This document shows positions 1 through 9,277 of a DNA stretch of 64,000 bases, one piece after another. The stretch lies in contig NZ_PZGG01000001.1 in assembly GCF_003043455.1 (NCBI RefSeq), positions 33,124 through 97,123 on the forward strand, read 5' to 3'. The position numbers and the translations under genes were made by a program. The notes below the pieces were generated by a model. That model saw nothing but the letters and a program-made list of their open reading frames with translations. It was not told the DNA's origin and did not search any database. The stretch's first letter is position 1; every line of letters begins with the position of its first letter. The DNA is from Staphylococcus simulans (GTDB lineage: Bacteria > Bacillota > Bacilli > Staphylococcales > Staphylococcaceae).

Positions 1-1
1 G

Positions 2-1054
2 GCTTTAGAATCTGAAGGCAGCGTCTTCCAAACAACAAGCGATTCAGAAGTATTAGCGCATTTATTAATCAGAGGCAAATCTCCAAGTATTAAATCAAAT
101 CAAAAAGCAGCGTTGAATCAAGTTAAAGGTGCATTCAGCTGTGTCATGCTGAACACAAATCAACTTGCTGCGGTTAGAGATAATAATGGTGTACGTCCAC
201 TCATGTTAGGTGAAGTTGATGGTGCGTATTGTGTCGCAAGTGAAACATGTGCGTTCCAAGCAATCGGCGCAACATATATCCGTGACATCGAACCAGGTGA
301 ATTAATCACATTCAGCGGTGATCACGATATTGATTATGATACGTATACTAACCAAATCCACCATAATATGTGTTCAATGGAATACGTATACTTTGCACGT
401 CCGGATTCAGAGTTCCATAAACACTCTATTTATAACGTGCGTAAAGCATTAGGTAAGAAATTAGCAAGTGAGATGGGTATTGACGCTGATATTGTTATCG
501 GTGTACCGGATTCATCTTTACAAGCAGCAAAAGGTTTCTCTGAATACTCAGGTATTCCGAATGAACAAGGGTTATTGAAAAACCGTTATATCGGCCGTAC
601 GTTTATCACACCAGACCAAAGCGTCCGTGAAAAACAAGTGCGTATGAAACATGCGCCGATCAGAGACGTCATTGAAGGCAAACGTGTGATTGTCATTGAT
701 GACTCTATTGTGCGTGGTACGACAAGTAAATACATTGTGAAAGCATTAAAATCTGCAGGTGCGAAAGAAGTCCATATGGGTATTTCTTCACCACCATTAA
801 TCGATCCATGTTATTACGGTATCGATGTATCTACACATGCAGAATTAATGGCAGCCCAACATAGTGTCGAAGAAATCAGAGACATGATTGGTGCAGATTC
901 ACTCACGTATTTATCTGTAGAAGGCATGCATGAAGTATTTAAAGAATTTGACTCTAAAGGCGAGTGTGACGCTTGCTTTACAGGCAATTATCCAATTGAA
1001 ATTGTAGATCATCAATTACCAGAAGTTAAAGAACTGAAAAGAAGAGGAGTGTAA
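2..1054 (+). CDS. purF: Amidophosphoribosyltransferase, 3' fragment (5' end outside window)
   Basis: First committed step of purine synthesis: PRPP plus glutamine gives phosphoribosylamine. The frame is open from the first bases of the window (reading [12 protein letters not shown]...), so the gene enters from the left; about 350 residues are visible. The family is usually close to 490 residues, so the N-terminal nucleophile cysteine and roughly 140 residues lie outside. The PRPP-binding loop [13 protein letters not shown] is intact at about nt 688-726, followed by the typical [13 protein letters not shown] stretch. The end carries the Shine-Dalgarno sequence of purM (GAGGAG just before the stop), so the two are translated from one message. 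Identification is secure; only the start is unknown. Confidence 0.97.
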   Translation, partial: ALESEGSVFQTTSDSEVLAHLLIRGKSPSIKSNQKAALNQVKGAFSCVMLNTNQLAAVRDNNGVRPLMLGEVDGAYCVASETCAFQAIGATYIRDIEPGELITFSGDHDIDYDTYTNQIHHNMCSMEYVYFARPDSEFHKHSIYNVRKALGKKLASEMGIDADIVIGVPDSSLQAAKGFSEYSGIPNEQGLLKNRYIGRTFITPDQSVREKQVRMKHAPIRDVIEGKRVIVIDDSIVRGTTSKYIVKALKSAGAKEVHMGISSPPLIDPCYYGIDVSTHAELMAAQHSVEEIRDMIGADSLTYLSVEGMHEVFKEFDSKGECDACFTGNYPIEIVDHQLPEVKELKRRGV

Positions 1055-1058
1055 AGCT

Positions 1059-2099
1059 GTGGCAGCAGATTCTTATAAAAATGCCGGTGTGGATATTCAT
1101 GCTGGATATGAAGCAGTTGAGCGAATGAAAAGCCATGTGCAACGTACAATGCGTAAAGAAGTACTAGGTGGACTAGGAGGTTTCGGTGCAGCGTTTGATT
1201 TATCACAATTAAACATGCAAAAACCAGTCTTAGTTTCTGGTACAGACGGTGTTGGTACTAAGTTGAAACTTGCGATTGATCATGACAAACATGACACAAT
1301 CGGTATCGATGCAGTGGCTATGTGTGTCAACGATATTTTAACAACAGGTGCAGAACCGCTTTATTTCCTTGACTATATCGCAACAAACAAAGTTGTGCCT
1401 GAAGTTATCGAACAAATTGTTAAAGGTGTCAGCGATGGTTGTGAAGAAACAAACACAGCTTTAATCGGCGGTGAAACTGCTGAAATGGGCGAAATGTATC
1501 ATGAAGGTGAGTATGATTTAGCTGGTTTCGCAGTTGGTGCCGTTGAAAAAGATGAATATATCGATGGTTCAACAGTTAAACCAGGACAAGTCATTATTGG
1601 TTTAGCTTCTAGCGGTATCCACTCTAATGGTTACAGCTTAGTGCGTCATTTAATTAAAGAATCAGGCGTTGATTTAAATGCTGAATTCGATAATGGCCGT
1701 ACGTACTTAGATACATTCTTAGAACCGACACGTTTATATGTTAAACCTGTCTTAGCTGTGAAAGAACAAGTGAAATTGCATGCGATGACACATATCACAG
1801 GCGGCGGTTTCTATGAGAATATCCCACGTGCTTTACCTGAAGGTGTCACTGCTGAAATTGACGTACAATCATTCAAGACGCCTAAAGTATTCGATTGGTT
1901 ACAACAAGCAGGCAACATTGCAACTGAAGAAATGTACAATATCTTCAATATGGGTATTGGTTTCACATTAGTTGTAGATGAAGCGGATGCGGATAAAACA
2001 TTAGAAATCTTAAAAGGTCAAAATGTTGAAGCGTTCAAAATCGGTAAAATTGTTGAAGGTAAAGAAGAACCTATCGAGTTAACGGGGGTTAAAGCGTGA
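1059..2099 (+). CDS. purM: Phosphoribosylformylglycinamidine cyclo-ligase (AIR synthetase)
   Basis: Closes the imidazole ring: FGAM plus ATP gives AIR. 346 residues, normal for the family. It starts with GTG, 4 nt after the purF stop, with GAGGAG inside the end of purF as its ribosome binding site. Visible landmarks are the glycine-rich [12 protein letters not shown] near residues 61-72 and [11 protein letters not shown] near residue 139, both part of the ATP/FGAM-binding PurM fold. The stop codon overlaps the GTG start of purN (GTGA), which indicates translational coupling within the pur operon. Confidence 0.97.
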   Translation: MAADSYKNAGVDIHAGYEAVERMKSHVQRTMRKEVLGGLGGFGAAFDLSQLNMQKPVLVSGTDGVGTKLKLAIDHDKHDTIGIDAVAMCVNDILTTGAEPLYFLDYIATNKVVPEVIEQIVKGVSDGCEETNTALIGGETAEMGEMYHEGEYDLAGFAVGAVEKDEYIDGSTVKPGQVIIGLASSGIHSNGYSLVRHLIKESGVDLNAEFDNGRTYLDTFLEPTRLYVKPVLAVKEQVKLHAMTHITGGGFYENIPRALPEGVTAEIDVQSFKTPKVFDWLQQAGNIATEEMYNIFNMGIGFTLVVDEADADKTLEILKGQNVEAFKIGKIVEGKEEPIELTGVKA

Positions 2100-2662
2100 C
2101 TAAAGTAGCTATCTTTGCGTCAGGTTCTGGCAGCAACTTTGAAAATATTGCACAACGTGTTCAAGACGGCAGATTAGACAATATTGAAATTACAGCACTT
2201 TATGTCGATCACGACGACGCGTTCGCGATTGAACGTGCAGAGAAATTAAATATTCCAGTCCACGTAACACTTCCTAAAACATTTGATTCTAAAAGTGATT
2301 ATGAACAACGCTTATTAGAGTTGTTGAAAGAAGAACAAGTGGAGTGGATTGTACTTGCAGGCTATATGCGTTTAATCGGTCCAGATTTATTGAATGCGTA
2401 TGAAGGCCGTATTTTAAACATTCATCCAGCTTTATTACCGAAATACAAAGGTATTGATGCGATTGGTCAAGCTTTTGAAAGCGGCGATAAGGTCACAGGT
2501 TCTACTGTTCATTATGTGGACAGCGGAATGGATACAGGTGAAATCATTGAACAAAGTCAATGCGACATCTATCCAGATGATACAAAAGCACAACTAGAAG
2601 AACGTATTAAAAATTTAGAATATGAACTTTATCCTAGAGTCATCGCAAAAATTATTCGATAA
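2096..2662 (+). CDS. purN: Phosphoribosylglycinamide formyltransferase (GART)
   Basis: Transfers the formyl group of 10-formyl-THF to GAR. 188 residues. The catalytic trio of the family is visible: Asn108 and His110 in [12 protein letters not shown], and Asp146 in VDSGMDTGE. The N-terminus [15 protein letters not shown] is the phosphate-binding loop. The GTG start at 2096 overlaps the purM TGA by 4 nt. purH follows after 17 nt with its own GAGGGG-type binding site, so this is an internal gene of the pur operon. Confidence 0.97.
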   Translation: MTKVAIFASGSGSNFENIAQRVQDGRLDNIEITALYVDHDDAFAIERAEKLNIPVHVTLPKTFDSKSDYEQRLLELLKEEQVEWIVLAGYMRLIGPDLLNAYEGRILNIHPALLPKYKGIDAIGQAFESGDKVTGSTVHYVDSGMDTGEIIEQSQCDIYPDDTKAQLEERIKNLEYELYPRVIAKIIR

Positions 2663-2679
2663 GAGGGGCAATTTCTAAC

Positions 2680-4158
2680 ATGAAAAAAGTAATTTTAAGT
2701 GTATCAGACAAAACTGGCATTGTAGACTTCGCGAAGTCATTAGTTGAATTAGACTATGAGTTGTATTCTACAGGCGGCACAAAGCGTGCATTAGATGAAG
2801 CGGGCGTACCTGTGAAATCTGTTTCTGATTTAACGCAATTTGATGAAATTATGGATGGCCGTGTAAAAACTTTACACCCAGCTGTACATGGCGGTATTTT
2901 AGCTGATCGCGATAAACCTGAACATTTACAACAATTAAAAGAAAAAGGCATCGATCTTATCGACATGGTTGTCGTTAACCTTTATCCATTTAAAGAAACT
3001 GTCGCAAACCCTGACGTAACTGAAATGGATGCGATTGAAAATATCGATATCGGTGGACCGACAATGTTACGTGCAGCTGCGAAAAACTTCAAGCACGTGA
3101 CAACTGTAGTAGATCCTGCTGACTATGACGCAGTCATTGAACACCTTAAAAACAACACATTAGATGAAGCATTCCGTAAATCATTGATGATTAAAGTATT
3201 TGAACATACAAATGATTATGATAATGCGATTGTGAACTTCTTCAAAGAAAACAAAGAACAATTACGTTATGGTGAAAACCCTCAACAAACAGCTTACTTT
3301 GTACGCACATCAGATGCGAACAATACAATTGCAGGCGCTAAACAATTACACGGGAAACAATTAAGCTTCAACAACATTAAAGATGCGGATGCAACATTAG
3401 CATTAGTTAAAAAGTTCGAAGAGCCAGCTGCAGTTGCAGTTAAACATATGAACCCATGTGGTGTAGGTGTAGGCGAATCTATCGAAGAAGCATACCAAAA
3501 CGCATATGAAGCAGATAGTCAATCTATCTTCGGCGGTATTGTTGCGGTGAACCGTCCAGTTTCAAAAGAACTTGCTGAAAAATTACATTCAATCTTCTTA
3601 GAAGTGGTCATTGCACCTTCATTTACAGACGAAGCACTTGAAGTCTTAACACAAAAGAAAAATATTCGCTTATTAGAAGTAGATATGGCAGTAGACCACG
3701 ATGAACAAGAATTCGTATCGGTATCTGGCGGCTACTTAGTTCAAGATAAAGATACAAAAACAATTTCACGTGATGACATGAAAGTTGTGACTAAAGTTGA
3801 ACCGACAGAAGAACAATGGCAAGCAATGGAATTAGGTTGGAAAGTTGTTGCGGCTGTTAAAAGTAACGCAGTCATCTTAAGTAATGACCATCAAACTGTA
3901 GGTATCGGTGCGGGTCAAATGAACCGTGTTGGTTCTGCAGAAATCGCAATCGAACGTGCGATTGAAATCAATGACAATGTGGCATTAGTTTCAGATGGTT
4001 TCTTCCCAATGGATGACACAGTAGAATTAGCTGCTAAAGCAGGTATTAAAGCAATCATCCAACCAGGTGGTTCTATTAAAGACCAAGATTCTATTGATAT
4101 GGCAGACAAACACGGCATTGCGATGGTAATGACCGGCGTACGTCACTTCAAACATTAA
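2680..4158 (+). CDS. purH: Bifunctional AICAR transformylase / IMP cyclohydrolase
   Basis: Catalyses the last two steps to IMP. 492 residues, standard length. The N-terminal IMP cyclohydrolase (MGS-like) domain covers about residues 1-195, with [13 protein letters not shown] and [13 protein letters not shown]. The C-terminal transformylase carries the catalytic Lys255-His256 pair in [11 protein letters not shown] and ends in the usual GVRHFKH. It lies 17 nt after purN and 15-24 nt before purD on the same strand, consistent with one pur message ending after purD. Confidence 0.98.
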   Translation: MKKVILSVSDKTGIVDFAKSLVELDYELYSTGGTKRALDEAGVPVKSVSDLTQFDEIMDGRVKTLHPAVHGGILADRDKPEHLQQLKEKGIDLIDMVVVNLYPFKETVANPDVTEMDAIENIDIGGPTMLRAAAKNFKHVTTVVDPADYDAVIEHLKNNTLDEAFRKSLMIKVFEHTNDYDNAIVNFFKENKEQLRYGENPQQTAYFVRTSDANNTIAGAKQLHGKQLSFNNIKDADATLALVKKFEEPAAVAVKHMNPCGVGVGESIEEAYQNAYEADSQSIFGGIVAVNRPVSKELAEKLHSIFLEVVIAPSFTDEALEVLTQKKNIRLLEVDMAVDHDEQEFVSVSGGYLVQDKDTKTISRDDMKVVTKVEPTEEQWQAMELGWKVVAAVKSNAVILSNDHQTVGIGAGQMNRVGSAEIAIERAIEINDNVALVSDGFFPMDDTVELAAKAGIKAIIQPGGSIKDQDSIDMADKHGIAMVMTGVRHFKH

Positions 4159-4182
4159 TCATTCAGGAGGAAAATGCTCAAG

Positions 4183-5430
4183 ATGAAAGTATTAGTAATC
4201 GGAGGCGGAGGACGTGAACATGTCCTTGCGCACAAATTAAATCAATCTGAACTTGTTGACCAAGTGTATGCAATTCCTGGAAACGCAGCAATGGAAACTG
4301 TCGCTGAAGTGCACGGTGAAATTGCTGAAACTGCACATGATGATATTGTAAAATTTGCGGTAGATCATGATGTTGAATGGGCAGTTATCGGTCCAGAACA
4401 ACCTTTAACTGAAGGATTAGGTGACAAATTACGTGACGCAGGTGTGAAAGTATTCGGTCCCGGTGCGAAAGCAGCACAAATTGAAGGTTCTAAATCATTT
4501 GCGAAACGTATCATGGAAAAATATGATATTCCAACTGCTGAGTATGTAGAAGTGAATTCTAAATCTGAAGCTTTAAACTATGTAGAAGATTGTAAGATTC
4601 CTGTTGTCTTGAAAAAAGACGGACTTGCAGCAGGTAAAGGTGTAATCATTGCGATGACACGTGAAGAAGCGAAAGATGCAGTCGAAACACTTTATCCTGA
4701 AGAACAAGGTAAAATTGTATTCGAAGAATTCTTAGAAGGCGAAGAATACTCTGTGATGACGTTTGTGAATGGCGATTATGCGGTACCTTTCGATACAATC
4801 GCGCAAGACCATAAACGTGCATATGATGGCGATAAAGGACCAAATACAGGCGGTATGGGTGCCTATTGTCCAGTACCTCATATTTCAAAAGATGTACTTA
4901 AACGTACAAATGATGAAATTGCGCAACCGATTGCGAAAGCGATGCAAGAAGAAGGCTATCCATTCTTCGGTGTCCTTTACATCGGCGCAATCTTAACTGA
5001 TGAAGGTCCGAAAGTTATCGAGTTTAATGCACGTTTCGGTGATCCTGAAGCACAAGTGCTTTTAACACGTATGGACAGCGACTTAATGCAACATATCTTA
5101 GACTTAGCAGCACGCAAACCGATTGAATACAAATGGAAAGACGAAGCTGTTGTAGGCGTGATGTTAGCGTCTAAAGGCTATCCTGGCTCATATGAAAAAG
5201 GTGTGAAAGTCAGCGGCTTTGATTTAGATGGCCAAACATTTGTCAGCGGTTTGAAAAAAGAAGGCGACGATTACGTCACTTCTGGCGGTCGTGTTATCTT
5301 AGTGATTGGTGAAGGCAAAACTGTTAAAGAAGCCAAAGCCAATGCTTATAAAAAAGCAGATGCCATTGACAGTGAAGGTTTATTCTACCGTCGTGACATC
5401 AGTGATAAAGCTATTAAACACGAAGCATAA
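4183..5430 (+). CDS. purD: Phosphoribosylamine--glycine ligase (GAR synthetase)
   Basis: ATP-grasp enzyme joining glycine to phosphoribosylamine. From ATG 4183 it gives 415 residues beginning [13 protein letters not shown], the usual N-terminus. An in-frame ATG at 4174 is only 3 nt behind AGGAGG (4165-4170), too close for normal initiation, so 4183 is preferred. Seen: the ATP-grasp core ([14 protein letters not shown], then [14 protein letters not shown] with the metal-binding acidic residues). It is the last gene of the operon and is followed at once by a strong stem-loop. Confidence 0.96.
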   Translation: MKVLVIGGGGREHVLAHKLNQSELVDQVYAIPGNAAMETVAEVHGEIAETAHDDIVKFAVDHDVEWAVIGPEQPLTEGLGDKLRDAGVKVFGPGAKAAQIEGSKSFAKRIMEKYDIPTAEYVEVNSKSEALNYVEDCKIPVVLKKDGLAAGKGVIIAMTREEAKDAVETLYPEEQGKIVFEEFLEGEEYSVMTFVNGDYAVPFDTIAQDHKRAYDGDKGPNTGGMGAYCPVPHISKDVLKRTNDEIAQPIAKAMQEEGYPFFGVLYIGAILTDEGPKVIEFNARFGDPEAQVLLTRMDSDLMQHILDLAARKPIEYKWKDEAVVGVMLASKGYPGSYEKGVKVSGFDLDGQTFVSGLKKEGDDYVTSGGRVILVIGEGKTVKEAKANAYKKADAIDSEGLFYRRDISDKAIKHEA

Positions 5431-5451
5431 TTTAAAAGAATAGATTCATAT

Positions 5452-5485
5452 AAAAACAGCCGTACATTGTGTATCGGCTGTTTTT
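5452..5485 (+). terminator. Rho-independent terminator of the pur operon
   Basis: Eleven-base arms (AAAAACAGCCG and CGGCTGTTTTT) enclose a 12-nt loop, 21 nt after the purD stop. The A-rich and T-rich flanks would let it work in both directions. Confidence 0.85.
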
Positions 5486-5560
5486 GGTATGCAGAAAAAT
5501 ACATAGCTATATTACTGTGAAGTGGTGGATCTTCTACTCATCAATAGATAAGAGGTGTAG

Positions 5561-5593
5561 AAAATAAAAAAAGCAAGGAAGCAGAACTTCCTT
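5561..5593 (-). terminator. Terminator of the small basic protein gene
   Basis: On the minus strand AAGGAAG and CTTCCTT close a 5-nt loop and are followed by GCTTTTTTTATTTT. The left arm includes the first two bases of the stop codon (TAA, 5594-5592). Confidence 0.75.
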
Positions 5594-5816
5594 ACTCTTC
5601 TGGTATTGATTTTGCCATATCAATATAGGCTTGTTTATAGCCCGCAACATAGCGAGAACTACGTCTTTTGAATAATTGGTGGAAACGCCAAGAACGTTTA
5701 CGTTTTTTAATGTAGTTGTTTAAACGGCGTTTTTTATTTTTGAGTTTTGACATGGTCTCAATTTCTTTGACGGCTTGTTGATAGCCTTTTTCGTATGCAT
5801 CATTACGTTTTTTCAT
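5592..5816 (-). CDS. Small highly basic protein, unknown function
   Basis: 74 residues, not recognised as a named family. Very rich in Lys/Arg, with the central stretch KLKNKKRRLNNYIKKRKR, which would suit nucleic-acid or ribosome binding, though that is inference. The ends contain two similar segments, YEKGYQQAVKEIE and YVAGYKQAYIDMA, which look like short amphipathic helices around the basic core. ATG start with a GGGGGC binding site a few bases upstream. It is monocistronic: a terminator overlaps its stop, and the ykoEDC terminator lies upstream. A gene of this kind is expected here in other staphylococci, between purD and ykoC. Confidence 0.7.
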   Translation of the reverse strand: MKKRNDAYEKGYQQAVKEIETMSKLKNKKRRLNNYIKKRKRSWRFHQLFKRRSSRYVAGYKQAYIDMAKSIPEE

Positions 5817-5907
5817 GAAATTTTGCCCCCAATCTTTCTGTGTGAATCTGATTATTTCAATTATAACATGTATATGACTTTTGACTTAATTAAACGATAA
5901 TCTTTGT

Positions 5908-5955
5908 TAAATAAAAATAAGCAGTAAACGGTTGTATCGGTGACCGTTCACTGCT
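5908..5955 (-). terminator. Terminator downstream of ykoEDC
   Basis: Arms at 5943-5955 and 5920-5932 (AGCAGTGAACGGT against ACCGTTTACTGCT, one mismatch), followed on the minus strand by TATTTTTATTT. A second GC-rich hairpin lies at 5993-6020 (CGGGCTG...CAGCCCG) between this site and the end of ykoC. Confidence 0.75.
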
Positions 5956-6051
5956 GGGAAAAATATGGATGAATGAAAATGTAAATATTGGTCGGGCTGC
6001 AGCTCGACAACCACAGCCCGATAAAAATTTTAAGAACTATAAATGCGTGTG

Positions 6052-6846
6052 TCAACCACGTACATCAGTAATTCCTGTAATTGGTAAATAATGAGCTAAC
6101 ATTACAGAAATAATTAATATCGCTGCGAATAATAAGATAAATAAGATGTCGCGATAACTAAATGGTGCGTAGTAATAATACGTTCTTTTGCCATCTTTAA
6201 ATCCTTTTTTCTCCATCGCAACTGAAAGTTGATGTGCTTTTCGTATGTTTTGACTTAATAGTGGAATAATTAAATGTTTCACACGTTTAAAACCACGATA
6301 ATTTGATTTATCCACCATACGATAGCGCATCTTCAATGATTTACGTAATTGAATGAATGAACTGATAATTAACGGTACCATTCGAATGGCAGCCATAAAG
6401 GCATAAGCCACTTTCGGTTTCACACGTAAATGCTGCATCAGGCTATAGAAGATTATCACGATTTGAGACGTAAAGGCCATCACAATACCGAAGAATGTGA
6501 CGGTATCTGTACGCATAGATAAATGAAGACCTCTAACTAAACTTTCAGTGGTGATATGGATAAAGCCTAATTTGAATAGGGTATGTGTCCCATCACCATA
6601 GAAAATCATGAAGAGTGCTGAGATGATACTAAAGATCACAGTATAGAGTACGAATAGGGCAGTGACCTTCAATTTCATACCGCCGAAAATCAGTAAGAAT
6701 AATAACATTAAAGCGGTTAGGTAGATCATCACATCAAAGTTGTGAATGAAAATCACAAAGAAGAATAAGAAAATACCTAAACCAAGTTTCGTAATAATAT
6801 TTACTTCATCTACGAAGGTGAAATACTTTTTCCATGCTTCATACAT
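6052..6846 (-). CDS. ykoC: ECF transporter transmembrane (T) component, thiamine-precursor system
   Basis: Membrane coupling subunit of an energy-coupling-factor transporter. 264 residues from ATG 6846. The longer upstream reading is rejected because it runs back through ykoD, while ATG 6846 has GGAAGGTGA about 8 nt upstream inside the end of ykoD and overlaps the ykoD stop by 8 nt. Seen: several hydrophobic segments in the N-terminal half (LGLGIFLFFFVIFI, YLTALMLLFLLIF), one near the C-terminus, and the cytoplasmic helix region with MRYRMVDKSNYRGFKRVKHLIIPLL that normally contacts the ATPases. Last gene of the riboswitch-controlled operon. Confidence 0.9.
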   Translation of the reverse strand: MYEAWKKYFTFVDEVNIITKLGLGIFLFFFVIFIHNFDVMIYLTALMLLFLLIFGGMKLKVTALFVLYTVIFSIISALFMIFYGDGTHTLFKLGFIHITTESLVRGLHLSMRTDTVTFFGIVMAFTSQIVIIFYSLMQHLRVKPKVAYAFMAAIRMVPLIISSFIQLRKSLKMRYRMVDKSNYRGFKRVKHLIIPLLSQNIRKAHQLSVAMEKKGFKDGKRTYYYYAPFSYRDILFILLFAAILIISVMLAHYLPITGITDVRG

Positions 6847-8248
6847 TGGCTTCACCTTCCATTTCAAATAAAACATCTTCACATAACATGTGATCGCGTA
6901 ATTCAATACGTCTTGTCGGATAACGTTCAATGATATGCGGGTCATGTGTGACCATAATAATCGTTTGACCTTGTGCGACACGTTGTTGGAAGAGATCTAG
7001 TAAATTAAAGGTATTGTGACTGTCTAAGCCGAATGTCGGTTCATCCAGTAAGATAATATCTGCACGCGAACTTAAAGCAGTCGCAACACTTAAACGGCGT
7101 TTTTGACCCATTGATAATTCGAATGGATGTTGATCACGAACCGCTTCTAAATTCAACAATTCTATCAGCTTTTCAGTTTCAGCTTTAGCACTATCCCCGC
7201 TGAAATTGATAAAGATTTCTTCATAGACAGAATTCGTAATAAATTGCAGTTCTGGGTTTTGATAAACCAAATACATATGTTGGGCCGCTTCTTTAATTTT
7301 ATGAAGCGGTTGCCCATCATAAGACATCTCTCCGCGATATTTAATCAACTGCATCATAGACTCAAGCAATGTCGTTTTACCTGCACCGTTTTTACCTGTG
7401 ATGGTAATCCATTCACCATCGCCTATTGTGAGTTCAGGTACTTGAATGAGTGTTTTCTTACCGCGGATAACTTCGCCATTTTCATATTTGAAGCGTGATG
7501 TTATGTCTTTATTCGGTAATAATTCAGCTTTAGGCGCATGGTCCCAAGCTTTAGGATGCCAAACTCCATATTCAGTCAATAAGTCTTCATGTTGATGTAA
7601 AATCACCTGAGGCGTATCATCCGCGATGATTTCCCCGTGATGATTCATTAAAATAACACGATCGACATGTTCCCAAATATGTTCCACTTTATGTTCTACA
7701 ATTAAGACAGTTTGTTCTTGCCACATGTCTTTAATTTGATTCCATAAATCTTCAGTCGCATCCACATCTAACATAGCAGTCGGTTCATCTAAGAATAATG
7801 TATCAGCTTCTTGAAGTACCGTTTCAGCAATCGCAAGTTTTTGTTTCATGCCGCCGCTTAACTGTTGAACCGTTTGTTTCGGTCCGACATCTAAGTCTAC
7901 CGATTCTAATGCTTGTTGAATTAAAGCATCCATTTCTTTTCTCGGCACTTGTTTATTTTCTAACACAAATGCGAGTTCTTCATAAACCTTCGGCATACAA
8001 AATTGTGTATCCGGGTCTTGGAAGATGACACCGCTATTTAAATCGACTTCCAATGCGTCATATTTCATCGGAAGTTCGATTAGGTTCGGCACAATGCCGC
8101 TTAATACATTGAGTAAGGTACTTTTACCGCAGCCTGAAGGGCCGAGTAATAAGACCTTTTGTTTATCAGGTATTTCTATATCTAAACCATCAAATATTTT
8201 ATCTGGTGCATTTGGATATTTCAGTCGTAAATTTTGAGCAAGTAACAC
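6839..8248 (-). CDS. ykoD: ECF transporter ATPase with two fused ABC domains
   Basis: Energises uptake by the Yko system. 469 residues, two complete nucleotide-binding domains in one chain. Domain 1: Walker A GPSGCGKST (residues 36-44), signature LSGGMKQK, Walker B TLFLDEPT. Domain 2: Walker A GKNGAGKTT (about residue 285), signature LSMGQKRR, Walker B IILLDEPT. Fused ATPases of this sort are typical of YkoD/CbiO-like ECF modules. GTG start at 8248 with GGAG 9 nt upstream. It lies 12 nt after ykoE and overlaps ykoC. The substrate is inferred from the TPP riboswitch and the YkoE neighbour. Confidence 0.93.
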   Translation of the reverse strand: MLLAQNLRLKYPNAPDKIFDGLDIEIPDKQKVLLLGPSGCGKSTLLNVLSGIVPNLIELPMKYDALEVDLNSGVIFQDPDTQFCMPKVYEELAFVLENKQVPRKEMDALIQQALESVDLDVGPKQTVQQLSGGMKQKLAIAETVLQEADTLFLDEPTAMLDVDATEDLWNQIKDMWQEQTVLIVEHKVEHIWEHVDRVILMNHHGEIIADDTPQVILHQHEDLLTEYGVWHPKAWDHAPKAELLPNKDITSRFKYENGEVIRGKKTLIQVPELTIGDGEWITITGKNGAGKTTLLESMMQLIKYRGEMSYDGQPLHKIKEAAQHMYLVYQNPELQFITNSVYEEIFINFSGDSAKAETEKLIELLNLEAVRDQHPFELSMGQKRRLSVATALSSRADIILLDEPTFGLDSHNTFNLLDLFQQRVAQGQTIIMVTHDPHIIERYPTRRIELRDHMLCEDVLFEMEGEANV

Positions 8249-8260
8249 GTTTATGTCTCC

Positions 8261-8836
8261 TTACAAATTGTCATAATCCTTTTTGGAAGCGGGGCGGAAT
8301 AATTTCGTAACCCCGGTCTGATCCAGAGCTTTGACAAGATAATATGGGAAAATCCCAGCAAGTACAATCCCGCTGATACAACGGAAGAATACATATAAGA
8401 ATAAGTTCCATCCAGCAACTTCGCCTAAATAACCATAGTAGAAGTCGATAGGGAAAGTGACTAATGCGGCTGCTAAACCAGCAAGTACCGCTACCATTAA
8501 TTTGCGTGATTTATAACGGAAAATCGCAAAAATAATTTCACACGCTAAACCTTGTAGTAAGCCGTAAACAATTGTTGCTATATCAAAGCGTCCCATCACA
8601 ATTGTTTCCCCAGCACCAGCAGCAAATTCTGCTAATAGTGCAATACCGGCTTTCGGAATGATTAAGTAAGCAACGACAGCAGCTGCAAACCACATACCGT
8701 AAGATAATTCTTCTAAGTGTAAGCCAGTCACTTGCATGGCTTTATACACTAAGTTCCAAATGTTGTAAATGATAGCAAAGATGACTGCGATTAACACAGT
8801 TACTAAGATATCTGAAAGCTTAAGTCCTTTAGACAT
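8261..8836 (-). CDS. ykoE: ECF transporter substrate-binding (S) component for hydroxymethylpyrimidine/thiamine
   Basis: Membrane protein that binds the vitamin precursor. YkoE family members are associated with thiamine or hydroxymethylpyrimidine uptake. 191 residues from ATG 8836, which has AGGAGG about 10 nt upstream; the longer reading starting near 8905 would run into the riboswitch terminator and is rejected. Seen: five to six hydrophobic helices, beginning MSKGLKLSDILVTVLIAVIF and including GLLQGLACEIIFAIF and a glycine/alanine-rich core (AGLAAALVTFPIDFYYGY). It is the first gene after the TPP riboswitch and is co-transcribed with ykoD and ykoC. Confidence 0.92.
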   Translation of the reverse strand: MSKGLKLSDILVTVLIAVIFAIIYNIWNLVYKAMQVTGLHLEELSYGMWFAAAVVAYLIIPKAGIALLAEFAAGAGETIVMGRFDIATIVYGLLQGLACEIIFAIFRYKSRKLMVAVLAGLAAALVTFPIDFYYGYLGEVAGWNLFLYVFFRCISGIVLAGIFPYYLVKALDQTGVTKLFRPASKKDYDNL

Positions 8837-8860
8837 AATGTCAATTCCTCCTATAAAAAC

Positions 8861-9042
8861 AAAAAAACACGCAAACTTGTCTAGCAAGCAGCGTGAAATA
8901 AGCATTAGAATATCCTGGTTCTACCCTGAAATTCTAAACCAGTTTATTCTTTACACTTTCCTACGCTAGTCTCAGCTAGATCAGGTTCGAAGGGTTTGAA
9001 GCTTTATGCTCCATCTCAGTTCGAAACACCCCTAGTGCATTT
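8861..9042 (-). promoter_or_regulatory. TPP riboswitch with transcription terminator, controlling ykoEDC
   Basis: On the minus strand the aptamer spans about 9038-8953. It has the THI-box hallmarks AGGGGTG, ACTGAGATGGAG, CCCTTCGAACCTGATCTAG and TAGCGTAGGAA in the right order. An intrinsic terminator follows at 8895-8868 (CACGC...GCGTG with inner CTTG/CAAG) and then T7, ending about 16 nt before the ykoE ribosome binding site. A further hairpin between the two could be the antiterminator. The arrangement implies that TPP stops transcription before ykoE. Confidence 0.95.
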
Positions 9043-9061
9043 CTTTATTAGATTTATACTA

Positions 9062-9090
9062 AATGTATGCTTTTTCATAGGTTCTGTCAA
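9062..9090 (-). promoter_or_regulatory. Promoter of the TPP riboswitch-ykoEDC operon
   Basis: Minus-strand TTGACA (9090-9085), a 17-nt spacer and TACATT (9067-9062). The predicted start lies just before the aptamer. Confidence 0.6.
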
Positions 9091-9173
9091 GGTGGTTTTA
9101 GATTTAATCAAAAGAGAACGGGTATGGAAAAGACAAGTTCACATTAAGATTACGTTAAATTGTATATTGGGGA

Positions 9174-9202
9174 TTGAGCATAGCGCTTGAGTCTAATATA
9201 CT
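9174..9202 (+). promoter_or_regulatory. Promoter of the membrane protein gene at 9278
   Basis: TTGAGC, 17-nt spacer, TATACT, about 68 nt ahead of the predicted start codon. Confidence 0.55.
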
Positions 9203-9277
9203 ACCATAGAATGATTTACTTTAATTTTTAAAGACACAATGGAATTGTTCATATATAATAACTATGAGGTGAAAAAC

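Noticed and set aside
6847..6981. N-terminal extension of ykoC
   Set aside because: It lies wholly within the second ATPase domain of ykoD in another frame; ATG 6846 has its own ribosome binding site and coupling overlap.
8837..8905. N-terminal extension of ykoE
   Set aside because: It runs through the riboswitch terminator and its T-run, so it is leader sequence.
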